In this document: positions 1-10,635 of the stretch, one piece after another
Layout: each line of letters starts with the position of its first letter
Position numbering within the stretch: the stretch's first letter is position 1
Assembly (NCBI RefSeq): GCF_965638725.1
Contig: NC_134951.1
Coordinates: 4,464,001 to 4,528,000, forward strand
DNA length: 64,000 nucleotides
Direction: 5' to 3'
Source of the DNA: Aptenodytes patagonicus
Taxonomy: Eukaryota > Chordata > Aves > Sphenisciformes > Spheniscidae
Program-made: the position numbers and the translations under genes
The notes under the pieces: generated by a model
Databases searched by the model: none
What the model saw: only the letters and a program-made list of their open reading frames with translations
Told to the model about the DNA's origin: nothing

Positions 1-59
1 GCCTTGACCTTTACCTTGACAAAAATTCTGGCCTCAGTATGTGGGATAATGCTTGCTAT

Positions 60-620
60 GAATGGCCAAATGTCACCCTTGTCCTAGTCCTTGTCCCTGG
101 CAGCCACAGGCACCAGCAGCAGCAGATGTTTATGGAGGTCTGCACTGGGCAGTGTGTCCCTTGGGTGGGAACTACCCATCCTGGAGGCCCCAGGCTCCTC
201 ATCTTGCTCCAGCACACTGTAACCCTCCTTGTTAGAGGCCATGCTGGGAGCTGTGCTGTACCATGCCACATCCCACCACGCAGCAGGGCGGGACCTCCCT
301 TGCCCTCATCAGCACTTGGGGTGATCCCATGGGCAACCCCCAACGAGACCTTTGTAGATCTTAGAGGGAAATAGATCTCCTAGGCTGGCTGTCCAGCTCC
401 CCCTCAAGGTGGCATCTTGAAGGGGTCCCATGGATCAGATGGGTAGTCCTACAGGGAGTGAGCAGGGTGTCTTCTCCTCTTCACCCATCTGGAGACAACT
501 TGAGGCTAGACTGGCTGCTCTCTGCCAGCGGGCTGACCTCACCCTTTCTACAACATGCCTCCGTGATTGTGATCCACCTGTGGGTAAATATGTGTGTGTA
601 TCCATGAACATGTGTGTTCA
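60..620 (-). repeat. Inverted paralogous copy of the DNA flanking the 8-10.6 kb LTR element
   Basis: Read on the minus strand, this block aligns with 7780-8053 followed directly by 10636-10975, that is, the two flanks of the LTR element joined together. Positions 380-620 match the left flank and 60-370 the right flank. The junction lies near 370-375, where the paralogue has a single unduplicated site. It is therefore a pre-integration (empty) version of that locus in opposite orientation. No gene was recognised in it. Confidence 0.7.
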
Positions 621-640
621 TAAGAAGTGACTCTGGTTGT
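440..640 (+). repeat. Inverted repeat arm 1 (partner 1395-1575)
   Basis: The plus strand here aligns with the minus strand of 1395-1575, including a shared stretch around the words CATCTGGAGA, TGCTCTCTGC and CTGACCTCA. A third related copy lies on the minus strand at 7780-8050. The arms are diverged by eye, so this is an old inverted duplication rather than a recent one. The spacer 641-1394 shows no gene I can support. Confidence 0.55.
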
Positions 641-1394
641 TCTGGTGAAGACTTCTCTTTCCAAGGAGGCCACCCTCAGCCATCGCCAACTTTCCAGCTG
701 GGTATGCAGCACTTGGCAGAGATGCTAGGCTTCTGTTTGTTGGCATTTGCTTCCATCATGTTTCACTGGGTAACTTAATGCAGCTCCCGCTTGCTATGAA
801 GATGGCTTTATGCTAACTCTTTATTTTTCCAAAACGCACCGCATTAAGGAAGTGTTTGCAATTTTGTCTTCAGGGAGATCATTGGACAGCAAAACTCTAC
901 CCAGTGATGGAGTTATGGGGCAGAAGGCTCAGAAGAGGTTTTCGTTTTCTGCCTTACTCAAAAAGCAGACTCACACATATCATCAGGAGGTACAGCACAG
1001 AGATACAGTTACTTCCCATCTTGACAAAGCTGAACGTCCCTCCTAGGGAAAGCCCCAAGCCATGGGAGCCCCGAGTCCAGGGGTCATCTCTCAGGAGACA
1101 TACAGGGAATGTCCTGTGCTCAACCCACCCCTTTCAGAGGTTCAGCTCTCTGTTTTCAAAGCCAGGATTCACATGGAGCTGCTACGTGGCCTTGAGTAAC
1201 AGTGCTGTGTAAGAAAGAGCTGTGATAAGCAGGACTCTCCCAAACATCACTTGAGAGCTGCTTTTAAGCTCGATTTCTTTTCCCTGGCCCTTGCTTGAGC
1301 TATTTGCTAGGTTTGATCGTGGCTGTACACCTTGCTGACCTGCCTCATTGCTGTGAAGCCAGATTTCCTTGGTGGAACAGCCTGGCCTCGCTGC

Positions 1395-1575
1395 TCCCTG
1401 ACAAGTATTTTGGTCACATGCAGACCTGCGCACAGACAAACATACGTGTTCACCTGCAGCCGCAGCACAGCTTTGCGTCCTGGTTTGTAGAAGGGCTGAG
1501 GTTAGTGCCTGATAGCAGAGAGCAGCAGGGCTGGTCTCATATGGTCTCCAGATAGGAAAAGAGGAGGAGGCATCC
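1395..1575 (-). repeat. Inverted repeat arm 2 (partner 440-640)
   Basis: Minus-strand counterpart of 440-640. Cys-rich translations of both arms look suggestive but do not follow defensin cysteine spacing, so no coding call is made. Confidence 0.5.
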
Positions 1576-1617
1576 TGTTTCTTCCCTGGAAACTGGGAAA
1601 CTTTAAGATATAGGTTA

Positions 1618-3113
1618 CCCTCAGCAAGCTTGCAGATGGCACCAAACTGGGAGGAGTGGCTGATACACCAGGGGGTTGTGTTGCCACCCAGAGGGACCTT
1701 GACACGCTGGGGAAATGGGCTGACAGGAACCTCACGAAGTTCAACATGGAAAAGTGCAACGTCCTGCACCTGGGGAGGAACAACCCCACGCACCAATTCA
1801 TGCTGGGGGCCACCCAGCTGAAAAGTAGCTTTGCAGGAAAGGACCTGGGGGTCCTGGTGGACACCAGGCTGAACATGAGCCATCAATGGGCCCTTGCGGC
1901 AAGGAAGGTGTGCTGGTTTTGGCAGGGATAGAGTTAATTTTCTTCACAGTAGCTAGTATGGGGCTATGGTTTGGATTTGTGCTGGAAACAGTGTTGATAA
2001 CACAGGGACGTTTTTTGTTATTGCTGAGCAGTGCTGACACAGAGTCAAGGCCTCTTCTGCTTCTCACCCCACCCCACCAGCGAGCAGGCTGGGGGGGGGC
2101 ACAAGAAGCTGGGAGGGGACACAGCCGGGACAGCTGACCCCAACTGACCAGAGGGATATTCCACACCATATGGCGTCATGCTCAGCATATAAAGCTGGGG
2201 GAAGAAGAAGGAAGGGGGGGACGTTCAGAGTGATGGCGTTTGTCTTCCCAAGTCACCGTTACGCGTGATGGAGCCCTGCTTTCCTGGAGATGGCTGAACA
2301 CCTGCCTGCCCATGGGAAGCAGTGAATGAAGCCCTTGTTTTGCTTTGTTTGCGTGTGTGGCTTTGCTTTACCTATTAAACTGTCTTTATCTCAACCCATG
2401 AGTTTTCTCACTTTTACCCTTCTGATTCTCTCCCCCATCCCACCAGGGGGGAGTGAGCGAGCGGCTGGGTGGGGCTTAGTTGCCGGCTGGGGTTAAACTA
2501 AGGTAGTTTAACCTGAAGGTAGCTTGGGCTGCATTAGACCAAGTATTGCCAGCAGGTCGAGGGAGGCGATCCTTCCCCTCTACTCATCGCTCGTGAGGTC
2601 ACACCTGGAGTACCGTGTCCAGTTCTGGGCTCCCCAGTCCAAAACAGACATGGACACACTGGAGAGAGTCCAACGAAGGACAACCCAGATGATTAAAGGA
2701 CTGGAGCATCTCTCCTATGAGGAAAGGCTGAGAGAGCTGGGACTATTCAGCCTGAAAAAAGAAGTCTCAGGGGTGATCTTATTAATGTATATAAATACCT
2801 GAAGGGAGAGTGCAAAGACGGAGCCAGGCTCTCTTCAGTGGCGCCCAGTGCCAGGACCAAAGGCCACGGGCACACAATGAAACACAGGAGGTTCCCTCTG
2901 AACATCAGGAAACACTTTTTCACTGTGAGCGCGACCGAGCGCTGGCACAGGTTGCCCAGAGAGGTTGTGGAGTCTCCATCCTTGGAGATATTCAAAAGCC
3001 GTCTGGATGTGGTCCTGGGCAACCGGCTCTCAGTGGCTCTGCTTGAGCAGGGGGGCTGGACCAGACGACCTCCAGAGGTTCCTTCCAGCATCAACCAGTC
3101 TGTGATTCTGTGA
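1618..3113 (+). mobile_element. CR1 LINE 3' fragment, split by an LTR insertion
   Basis: Five-prime-truncated CR1 non-LTR retrotransposon in plus orientation. The part at 1656-1903 encodes the end of the CR1 reverse transcriptase (words such as NMEKCNVLHLG and DLGVLVDTRLN). The part from about 2520 continues with LERVQRR and [13 protein letters not shown], then the conserved 3' UTR ending in TGTGATTCTGTGAA at 3113. A solo LTR (1909-2514) interrupts it. The 3' end lies 12 bases from the polyadenylation signal of the first defensin gene, on the opposite strand. Confidence 0.9.
1909..2514 (+). mobile_element. Solo LTR, type A, inserted in CR1
   Basis: Solo LTR of the family that recurs at 8054, 10043 and 30074. 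It starts with TGTGCTGG and contains a TATATAAAG box, an ATTAAA-type polyadenylation region and the GAGTGAGCGAGCGG motif near its end. The flanking direct repeat GAAGG (1904-1908 and 2515-2519, possibly 6 bp with the next T) is the target duplication. It lies inside a CR1 copy and is therefore younger than that copy. It looks somewhat more diverged than the others, especially at its 3' end. Confidence 0.85.
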
Positions 3114-3124
3114 AACTACATGTC

Positions 3125-3130
3125 TTTATT
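3125..3130 (-). promoter_or_regulatory. Polyadenylation signal AATAAA of the first defensin gene
   Basis: AATAAA on the minus strand, 210 bases after the stop codon. The paralogue has the same signal at 11269-11274 in an alignable 3' UTR. Confidence 0.7.
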
Positions 3131-3340
3131 AAAGCCAGGAAAAGCAGCCTCTGCCCAAATGACACCAGGCCCGTGACGGGATGTCTCCAGCCCATGAGCA
3201 CCCAGCAGGAGCAGACTTCCACTCCCACTGTCACACCACCTGAGGACGGCAGAGACAGGAAGAGAAGAGGACATCAGGAGCCGGTTCCAGGAGCCAGAAG
3301 CGAAGGGGATGTCCTGCTCGGAAAGTCCAGGGATTCATCG

Positions 3341-5420
3341 CTATTTCCTGCATTAAAAAAGCACAATACGTGGTCACGGATATTTATTTCTTACGTTCCT
3401 TCTTTGTCTTCCTCCAGTCTCTCTGCCACTTCTCCTATTATAAAGACCTGTAGGGAATTACTGGACAACCCCTCCTCAGATAAACTCCAGTCCTTATTGC
3501 AGATGACTTGGACCTGTGCTTTCCTTAGTGGTTGCAGCCTTGAACCCAAGGCTCTTCAGAAATCTTAAGGAGATGGTGCTGTGCCCCACACCACACAAAG
3601 ATCAAATTCCACTTTCCAACAGCATGGGAATGTCTTCATGAAAGCCGCCAGTCTGGTCTCATGGGGCTGAGGGGGACTGGGAAGATGCTGGCCGAATTTG
3701 GGCTTCTTCAGCCACACATAGGGCAGGTTCAAGCAGCTTTACCAAGGGACTTTAACCCCTCCTTCCCTGGCCTCTGCCTCTCAACATGAATGCTGGAGGG
3801 TATTATCCAGCAGTGTCCACGTAAAGAGAACAGCAGATCTATTTCAGCCAAGAAAGCAGAGGGCCAGTTCCTGAATGTTTGACTTTAGAACGTACCTTTT
3901 GCAGCAAACTATAAATATTGAACACCTTCCGAAGATGTGATGAGGGTGGTAGCATGTCAAAAAATTACAGAATCCCCCTTCTTGCTTGCATTGACCTTCA
4001 TTTCCTGGAGCCAGAGATGCACCTGCACAGAGAAACAATTGAAAGGAAAAGATAATTTGGGAGAATATTCTGATTCCAGAGAATCCAGAATATGTGATTC
4101 CAGAAGGGCTGGCACTCCACTAGGATTTCAACACAGTTTGTGGGCCGAGTATTAAAATGACCATAATGGCACCTTCAACAGCAAGTTAACTACCTAGAAG
4201 GACTATCAGCTAAAGCCCTGTCCTGGTTTCGGCAGGGATAGAGTTAATTTCCTTCCTAGTAGCTGGTACAGTGTTTTGGATTTAGGATGAGAACAATGTT
4301 GATAACGCACTGATGTTGTAGTTGTTGCTGAGCAGTGCTTACACTAGCCAAGGACTTTTCAGCTTCCCATGCTCTACCGACTGAGCAGGCTGGAGGTGCA
4401 CAAGAAGCTGGGAGGGGGCACAGCCAGGACAGCTGACCCCAACTGGCCAAAGGGACATTCCATACCATGGGACGTCATGCTCAGTACAGAAACTGGGGAA
4501 AGCTGGCCGGGGGGGCCGCTGCTCGGGGACTGGCTGGGCATCGGTCGGCGGGTGGTGAGCAACTGCATCATGCATCACTTGCTTTGTCTATTATTATTAT
4601 TATTTATTATTATTATTATAATTTTATTTCAATTATTAAACTGTTTTTTATCTCAACCCACGAGTTTTTCTCACTTGTGCTCTTCCAATTCTCTCCCCCA
4701 TCCCACTGGGTGGGGGGGAGTGAGCGAGCGGCTGCGTGGTGCTCAGTTGCCGACTGAGATTAAACCACGACAAGCCCTGAGGCACAGGTCACCCTGGCCA
4801 TTTGTGGTACAAAGGGATATTTTCCATCCTCCCACTGTCCCTGCAGAAGGAGCAGCTCTTCCATAAAGCCTTGGCTAGGTCATCCAGCCTGGGGTAGAGG
4901 GCTTTGACATCTCAGAATCACACACGTCTAAGGGTCCTCAAAAGGCGCTAAGTAGCTGTGATTAGACAGCAGACTCCCCATCCATTTTTTGGGTGAGCAG
5001 GGTAGGCTGCACAGGCTGAGACTTCAGCGATTGCAATAAGAACTCATCCAGAGACACCCACCGGAGCAGCAGCTAAATGCCCAGGGTGGAGCCCAGAGCT
5101 CAATCCCTCCCTAACCTACAGAAGGAGCCAAGCTCTTATTCCTGGATGGCTGTCTCCACACCAGTCCCTCTACTCTCAGAGGAAGGGGCATTGTGAGAGC
5201 ATCCTTTGGTATATCCCATTGCGTGACTTTTCATGCTGGAGCAAAGCCACAAAACCATTCCCTCCTTTGAGCATCTCTAAAAAATATGGTCACTTCCCAG
5301 GACATGGAAGACCTCGTTGATGGGGGTTCACACCTCACCCATCTCCCCTCTTCTCCTCTCACCTGCAGCACCCTGGACCAACGGGAGGAAGAAGGGAAAG
5401 AGCAGGTACAGGATCTTCAT
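3341..5420 (-). CDS. Beta-defensin, AvBD103/AvBD3-AvBD1 group, histidine-rich paralogue
   Basis: Secreted antimicrobial peptide precursor. Coding exons on the minus strand: signal exon 5363-5420 (exon starts about 5450, acceptor CTCTGCAG), mature exon 3896-4004 and last exon 3341-3347 giving a final Lys and stop. The signal peptide is MKILYLLFPFFLPLVQGAAG. The core has the six-cysteine pattern C-x6-C-x4-C-x9-C-x5-CC, with YHPHH after Cys3 and only five Arg/Lys against two Glu, so it is much less cationic than its neighbour. A second, better acceptor (GTGCAG at 4023-4028) would add six residues (ASLAPG) in frame. Predicted length is 57 or 63 residues. An LTR (4219-4772) sits antisense in the intron. 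The cysteine spacing and C-x-FL-x-C resemble chicken AvBD1; exon layout and flanks make it a paralogue of the spheniscin gene. Exon 1 is noncoding (about 6504-6585). Confidence 0.85.
4219..4772 (+). mobile_element. Solo LTR, type B, in the defensin intron
   Basis: Begins TGTCCTGG and ends CCACGACA, flanked by the 5-bp target duplication AGCCC (4214-4218, 4773-4777). The outer parts match type A, but the middle differs: a GC-rich segment, then a TTATTA-type microsatellite near 4589-4620. The same subtype is present inverted at 31114-31651. It lies in the intron of the first defensin gene, antisense to it. The homologous intron of the spheniscin gene (near 12318-12330) lacks it, so it entered after the duplication. 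Confidence 0.9.
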
Positions 5421-6503
5421 GGATGACACCCAGCCCAGGTCTTCACGGGGCTGCAGAGGGGAGACACCAAGGCAACAAGGGCACGGGGGACCCCAGGCAG
5501 TGCAGAAGCCTGGGCACAGTGGTATACCAAACTGCGGATGTGTTGTCCTGAACAAAAGAAGATGGTGTTGTCTGTAGCCTATTCACAAGAACAACGGCTA
5601 CCTGTGCAACTTCATGAATAGCCCGCGAATAGTTCGGGAAGTTTCAGGCAGGGCAGTACCTAAACACATATTTTTCAGTTATCTTCCTTATGTTTTCTCC
5701 CAAGCACAGACTGTCAATCTTATGGCTGGTGATTCATGCTGTTTGAAGTAAAAAAGCAGCTGGTGCTATTTAGAGAATGCAGTCAGAAAACCTACCTTTG
5801 GAAGTACCTTGGGCCTTACGCATGGCACCCTTGTCTCTAAAACAGACCTAAATATGTTTCTAGGGAGACAGAATCAAAGGGATGGACTAGGTATGCCTCC
5901 AAGTATGCTCATCAGATAAGGGTTATGCCTAGTGCCTGTGCTCTCTTGCTTCTGCATCTCTTTACCAAAGGCCAAAGTAGAGAAGGTTTGCACACTTCGG
6001 AGATGCTTGTGCCAAAGCTGAACGCAAAAGCAACAGTAAAGCTACGGTCACAAAATGATTCTGTGCATCAGCTCCCCAGTTAGGAGAAAGACGGGAGAGA
6101 AGTGTCTCAGTGGCCAAAGGAAAACACGACCTTTCGAGTTAACTGAAGGCTGAAAGAATGGAAATTCTCTGTACTGCTGCATATAAAGTGGCTCCTCCCT
6201 GTAAGTTACAGAGTTCCCATTTCCCCAGAATGCAAGATCCTGGTATCCCTCTTCAAACGCCACAGAAACTTTCCAATCTTTCCTGTGCTGGGGAAACCCC
6301 AGATCCAGCTTCAGTAGATTCCAAGCTCTAATGGGAAGGAATTCATATTTTCAATTTACTTTTTTCCCTAAAAAACTCAGATGACGTCATTATGTGAACA
6401 GATATATCCAACAGTTTGTCATTTAGGCGGTTCCACTATGATGGGACTTGAACAGAGAGACTGAATGGGTGGCCAACCTGAAAGAGACCCCATAGTTACT
6501 TGC

Positions 6504-6585
6504 CTCACGAGGGAAGGTCTTGGTCTTCGGGCAGCAACAAACGCACCAGGAATCACTTGCGTCCAGATGCCCTTGGGGTCAGGGA
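6504..6585 (-). other. Noncoding exon 1 of the first defensin gene (predicted)
   Basis: Placed by alignment with the exon at 14434-14510 and by its position just downstream of the TATA box. The aligned donor in the paralogue is CAG|GTAGGT. Here it reads GAG|GCAAGT, a GC-type donor; a GTGAGG donor four bases upstream is the alternative. The 5' end is inferred from the TATA position only. Confidence 0.5.
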
Positions 6586-6611
6586 ATACCACTTTGCCCA
6601 AAACACCCCAG

Positions 6612-6675
6612 TTTTATACCACTGCTGGTGGGTGAGACATGCTTGTTCCCATGGCCACATCTCCCCTTGGCCAAT
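6612..6675 (-). promoter_or_regulatory. Core promoter: TATA box with inverted CCAAT box
   Basis: TATAAAA on the minus strand at 6612-6618 and a CCAAT box (read as GATTGGCC on the gene strand) at 6671-6675, about 53 bases further upstream. The same pair with the same spacing precedes the spheniscin gene, and a similar pair precedes AvBD4. Confidence 0.7.
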
Positions 6676-6730
6676 CAGAAAGTGACCCATCTGCGTGGGG
6701 ATGGTGGGGTGGCACCTCGTTCCTCCCTGT

Positions 6731-6816
6731 GGCAATGGGAGAGGCTGAGGTGCCTCCTGGGGGTTGTTGCAATCTTCACCGTTATCCTCATGCAACACAT
6801 CTTGTGACACCCCGCT
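6731..6816. promoter_or_regulatory. Upstream block identical between the two duplicated defensin genes
   Basis: 86 bases identical to 14659-14744, lying about 110-200 bases upstream of the TATA box in both genes. It contains TTGCAATC, a C/EBP-like half site (inference only). It is followed by an imperfect inverted repeat that is perfect in the second copy. Confidence 0.6.
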
Positions 6817-6960
6817 ACACAGCGGGCACATGGGCTGTGGTGGCTCGGCATGAACTGCCTGGACTTTGCTTGGTACAGACAGCAGCAACCAGTCTCAAAA
6901 AAGCAGATAAGGTTTCCCTCCTTGTCTCCTCCAATCTGACAAAATAATCAGCTAGCATGG

Positions 6961-7779
6961 GATGTGCAAGAGCATGAGGAGTATTATAAACCTTCTTACC
7001 TTTCCAAATCATAAGAAGGGCTTTATCTTTGCTTGTATTTGAAGTTTCATCAGGTGTTTTGGAAATAACATATTGATTGCTGCATGCATTTATGAGCTGA
7101 TGTTCAAATGCATACATATATCAACATCTCCAGTTCACTGCTTCCATGTAAGTCATGTCATATCATGGGTAACAGAAAATATCATTTATCCATTGGTCTT
7201 TCTCCTTTTCTTGCTGTTTCTCCTCTATATGAAACTACATTGAACTCACGGGGTGACTTTCCACACCACCATCAGTCTTGTTCAAGATGTTCTGCGCAAA
7301 GGGGCCCATGAGACAGTGGAACAGCTTCACGCTGCTGAGATAAAGGGTGTTCACGACTGCTAAATGTGTTTGACTGCTAAATGTTCAGTTAAACGATACA
7401 TGGATGAACGTAAAGGAAATTATCCTGGACAGTCAGTGGGGACCTGCTGTGCTGGGTACAGGACCTGGACAGCAGTGTGGGAGCTGCTGGCGGATGTGAG
7501 GAAAGACCCTAGCTGATGTGAACACAGCTTTTGGGGTTGTACAGATCCCCACTCACTCCTACAACCCTCCCACAGGAATTTATGTCACAGGAGACTGGGC
7601 TACTTTGAATCCAGCAGGGATTCAGCTTCAGGACGAGGGCAGAGATGCCCTGGGAGCAAATGCAGGCGTCGGCCCCATGGCTCTGGGAAGGGCTGCACAC
7701 CCAGCGTGGAAGCAGAAAATGGGGAAGTCAGGGATGGAGTGCTGAGGGTGATCTGCCTCCTTGGAATGGAAAGGATTCA
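6961..7779. other. Spacer without recognisable gene
   Basis: Moderately AT-rich DNA between the promoter of the first defensin gene and the inverted-repeat block. Only short open frames are present on either strand; no defensin signal or cysteine motif, RNA gene or known repeat was recognised. Confidence 0.5.
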
Positions 7780-8053
7780 GTAAAACAGCCAGGGTCACTG
7801 GTTGCTGACATACTTGTGTGCATGGACACAAATATACAGGGCAGAGGTCTGCACTTGCAGAAAGGTTGAGGTCACTGGCTGTTGATGGAGAACAGCGTTG
7901 CAGTCCCAGTTTGTCTGAGGCAGGCAGAGAGGAGAAGACACCCTGCTTTCTCCATGCTGGACTACACTTCTGGACATTTCCAGGTTGTGATCCTTGGGAC
8001 CCATTGGAGAGGTCACCTTGAGGAGGAGCTGGACAGCCAGGCTGCGAGACCTG
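7780..8053 (-). repeat. Third copy of the inverted-repeat block, left flank of the LTR element
   Basis: The minus strand aligns with plus 380-620 and, more weakly, with minus 1395-1575. It ends at the target duplication ACCTG of the LTR element; its continuation resumes at 10636. Confidence 0.65.
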
Positions 8054-8999
8054 TGTCCTGGTTTCAGCAGGGATAGAGTTAATTTCCTTCCTAGTAGCTG
8101 GTACAGTGCTGTGTTTTGGATTTAGGGTGAGAACAATGTTGATAACACACTGATGTTTTAGTTGTTGCTAGGTAGTGTTTACACTAGTCAAGGACTTTTC
8201 AGCTTCCCATGCTCTACTGACTGAACAGGCTGGAGGTGCACAAGAAGCTGGGAGGGGGCACAGCCAGGACAGCTGACCCAAACTGGCCAAAGGGATATTC
8301 CATACCATGTGACGTCATGCTCAGTATATAAAGCTGGGGGAAGAAGAAGGAAGGGGGGGACGTTTGGAGTGATGGCGTTTGTCTTCCCAAGTCACCGTTA
8401 CGCGTGATGGAGCCCTGCTTTCCTGGAGATGGCTGAACACCTGCCTGCCCATGGGAAGTAGTGAATGAATTCCTTGTTCTGCTTTGCTTGCGTGTGTGGC
8501 TTCTGCTTTACCTATTAAACTGCCTTTATCTCAACCCATGAGTTTTCTCACTTTTACCCTTCCGATTCTCTCCCCCATCCCACCGGGGGGGAGTGAGCGA
8601 GCGGCTGCGTGGTGCTTAGTTGCCGGCTGAGGTTAAACCACGACAGTCCTTTTTGGTGCCCAATGTGGGGCTCGAAGGGTTCGAGATAATGACAGGTTTG
8701 ATTGGAATGTGCTAGATCGAATTTATACCTGTTATAGCTGTTTAGCTATTAATTGGCAGGCTCCTGTGCTTGCCATGGGGCTTGCTTGCCTTACTGTATA
8801 TTAGAGTCCAATGCTCGTTAGTGGCTGTTTTTTGCTTTCACTGCTTGCTGTACTGCTGTACTGCTTATCATCGTATTCTGCTGTGCCTGGGAACATTTTG
8901 ATAACGCAATGGCGATGTGCCTGGGCTGGCAGATGGCCAGGGCATCCCTGCTGTTTCTGTGCTGCTGTACTGGACAGGCTGGAACTCCAGCGTGAACTC

Positions 9000-9380
9000 G
9001 AGTCGAAGGGACTGTGACCTGTGGATGAGTCCATGCGGGAGCAGGACACCCCAAAGCGTCTGTGGCCGTGGATAAGCCCATGCCAGAGCAGGTACATCTC
9101 GAAGCGTCTGTGGCCGCGGTTACGTTTGTGCTACAGCAGGTTTACTTCTGAAGGGACGGTGGCTGCGAGTAAGGCCACGCTCGAGCAGGTATATCTCTGA
9201 AGACATTGTGGCCCATGGAGAAGGCTGTGCTGGAACAGGTGCATCTCAAAGTGACTGTGGATAAGTCTATGCCGCAGCAGGCGTACCCCTGGAGAGACTG
9301 TGGCTCATAGATAAGGCTCCACTTGGAGCAGGTACTACCCTAAGGGACTGCAGTCTGTGGATAAGTCCAAGCCAGAGCAG
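9000..9380 (+). repeat. Degenerate tandem repeat inside the LTR element
   Basis: About six or seven copies of a unit near 55-60 bases, each with a recognisable GAGCAGGTAC-like end and a TGTGGCC...GATAAG core. The copies are clearly diverged from each other. It sits in the leader position after the primer-binding site. Confidence 0.6.
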
Positions 9381-9382
9381 GG

Positions 9383-9691
9383 GCAAGGGGAGGAGTTTAT
9401 TGCAATGTTAAACCCTATGGTTTAATCTGAAGGGACCAGGGGTGGAGATTGTAATGGAAACACCTTTAAATTGTTGTAACCCATGATTTGAGTTGCATGT
9501 TATAGGAATTACTATAGCAGAAACCCCTTGTTGCTAGCCAGGCTAGGAGCAAGGGGAGGAGTTCATTGCAATGTTAAACCCTATAACCTGGCCCAAAGGG
9601 ACCAGGGGTGGAGATTGTAATGGAAATACCTTTAAATTGTTGTAACCCATGATTTGAGTTGCGTGTTATAGGAATTACTATAGCAGGAACC
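9383..9691 (+). repeat. 166-bp direct duplication inside the LTR element
   Basis: The stretches 9383-9525 and 9549-9691 are near-identical, both running from GCAAGGGGAGGAGTT to CTATAGCAG. The period is 166 bases. Confidence 0.85.
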
Positions 9692-10635
9692 ACCCGAACA
9701 AGTGGAGGACAAGCCTTACAAGAAGCAGTGCAAGTGCAGCAGTGACCTGACCTGAGCTGGCTTTGGTACCCAGTAACTCCACGCAACACACCACCTCTCC
9801 TGTCCTGAGTGACCACCATCACAGATGGAGCCCAAGGTCACGGACTAAATGAACTCAATGGATATTTCATGGACATTTCTGGACATTTTACAGACATTCC
9901 ACAAGGGTGGTCCATAGACTAAGGGAATGATATCTGTGTGTTATATCAAAGGATGGAAAGCGGGGTGGTTGGTTAATGAGGTTGCACTGGAAAATATGGG
10001 ACTTGAGCATGACATAGATGGTATAGAATAAGGGGTGGATACTGTCCTGGTTTCAGCAGGGATAGAGTTAATTTCCTTCCTAGTAGCTGGTACAGTGCTG
10101 TGTTTTGGATTTAGGGTGAGAACAATGTTGATAACACACTGATGTTTTAGTTGTTGCTAGGTAGTGTTTACACTAGTCAAGGACTTTTCAGCTTCCCATG
10201 CTCTACTGACTGAACAGGCTGGAGGTGCACAAGAAGCTAGGAGGGGGCACAGCCAAGACAGCTGACCGAGAACTGGCCAAAGGGATATTCCATACCATGT
10301 GACGTCATGCTCAGCATATAAAGCTGAGGGAAGAAGAAGGAAGGGGGGGACGTTTGGAGTGATGGCGTTTGTCTTCCCAAGTAACCGTTACGCGTGATGG
10401 AGCCCTGCTTTCCTGGAGATGGCTGAACACCTGCCTGCCCATGGGAAGTAGTGAATGAATTCCTTGTTCTGCTTTGCTTGCGTGTGTGGCTTCTGCTTTA
10501 CCTATTAAACTGCCTTTATCTCAACCCATGAGTTTTCTCACTTTTACCCTTCCGATTCTCTCCCCCATCCCACCGGGGGGGAGTGAGCGAGCGGCTGCGT
10601 GGTGCTTAGTTGCCGGCTGAGGTTAAACCACGACA

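Larger units (their letters stand above)
3114..6960 (-). repeat. Tandem duplication unit 1 (defensin gene plus promoter)
   Basis: Alignable with 11256-14940 along the whole gene: 3' UTR, exons, introns, promoter and about 350 bp of upstream flank. The copies are offset by about 7.6-8.2 kb; the offset varies because of an LTR insertion in this unit and smaller indels. Similarity is very uneven: near-identical at the promoter and signal exon, low in the mature-peptide exon. Confidence 0.85.
8054..10635 (+). mobile_element. Short LTR retroelement with two LTRs and no recognisable genes
   Basis: A 2.6-kb element of endogenous-retrovirus type with 5' LTR 8054-8645, interior 8646-10042 and 3' LTR 10043-10635. 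It is flanked by the target duplication ACCTG (8049-8053, 10636-10640). A primer-binding site beginning TGGTGCCCAATGTGG lies at 8654-8671; it resembles the tRNA-Lys1,2 type from memory. A purine-rich run precedes the 3' LTR. The 1.4-kb interior has no recognisable gag, pol or env and is made largely of repeats, so it looks like a non-autonomous family member. The two LTRs differ at only about seven positions plus one small indel (about 1%), which suggests a fairly young insertion. A 5-bp duplication is usual for ERVL, while a Lys primer is usual for class II, so the class is left open. Confidence 0.88.

Noticed and set aside
1798-2169. Open frames within LTRs (also 4256-4866, 10606-10905, 30059-30328, 31247-31614)
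   Set aside because: All fall inside LTR sequence and repeat from copy to copy; noncoding.
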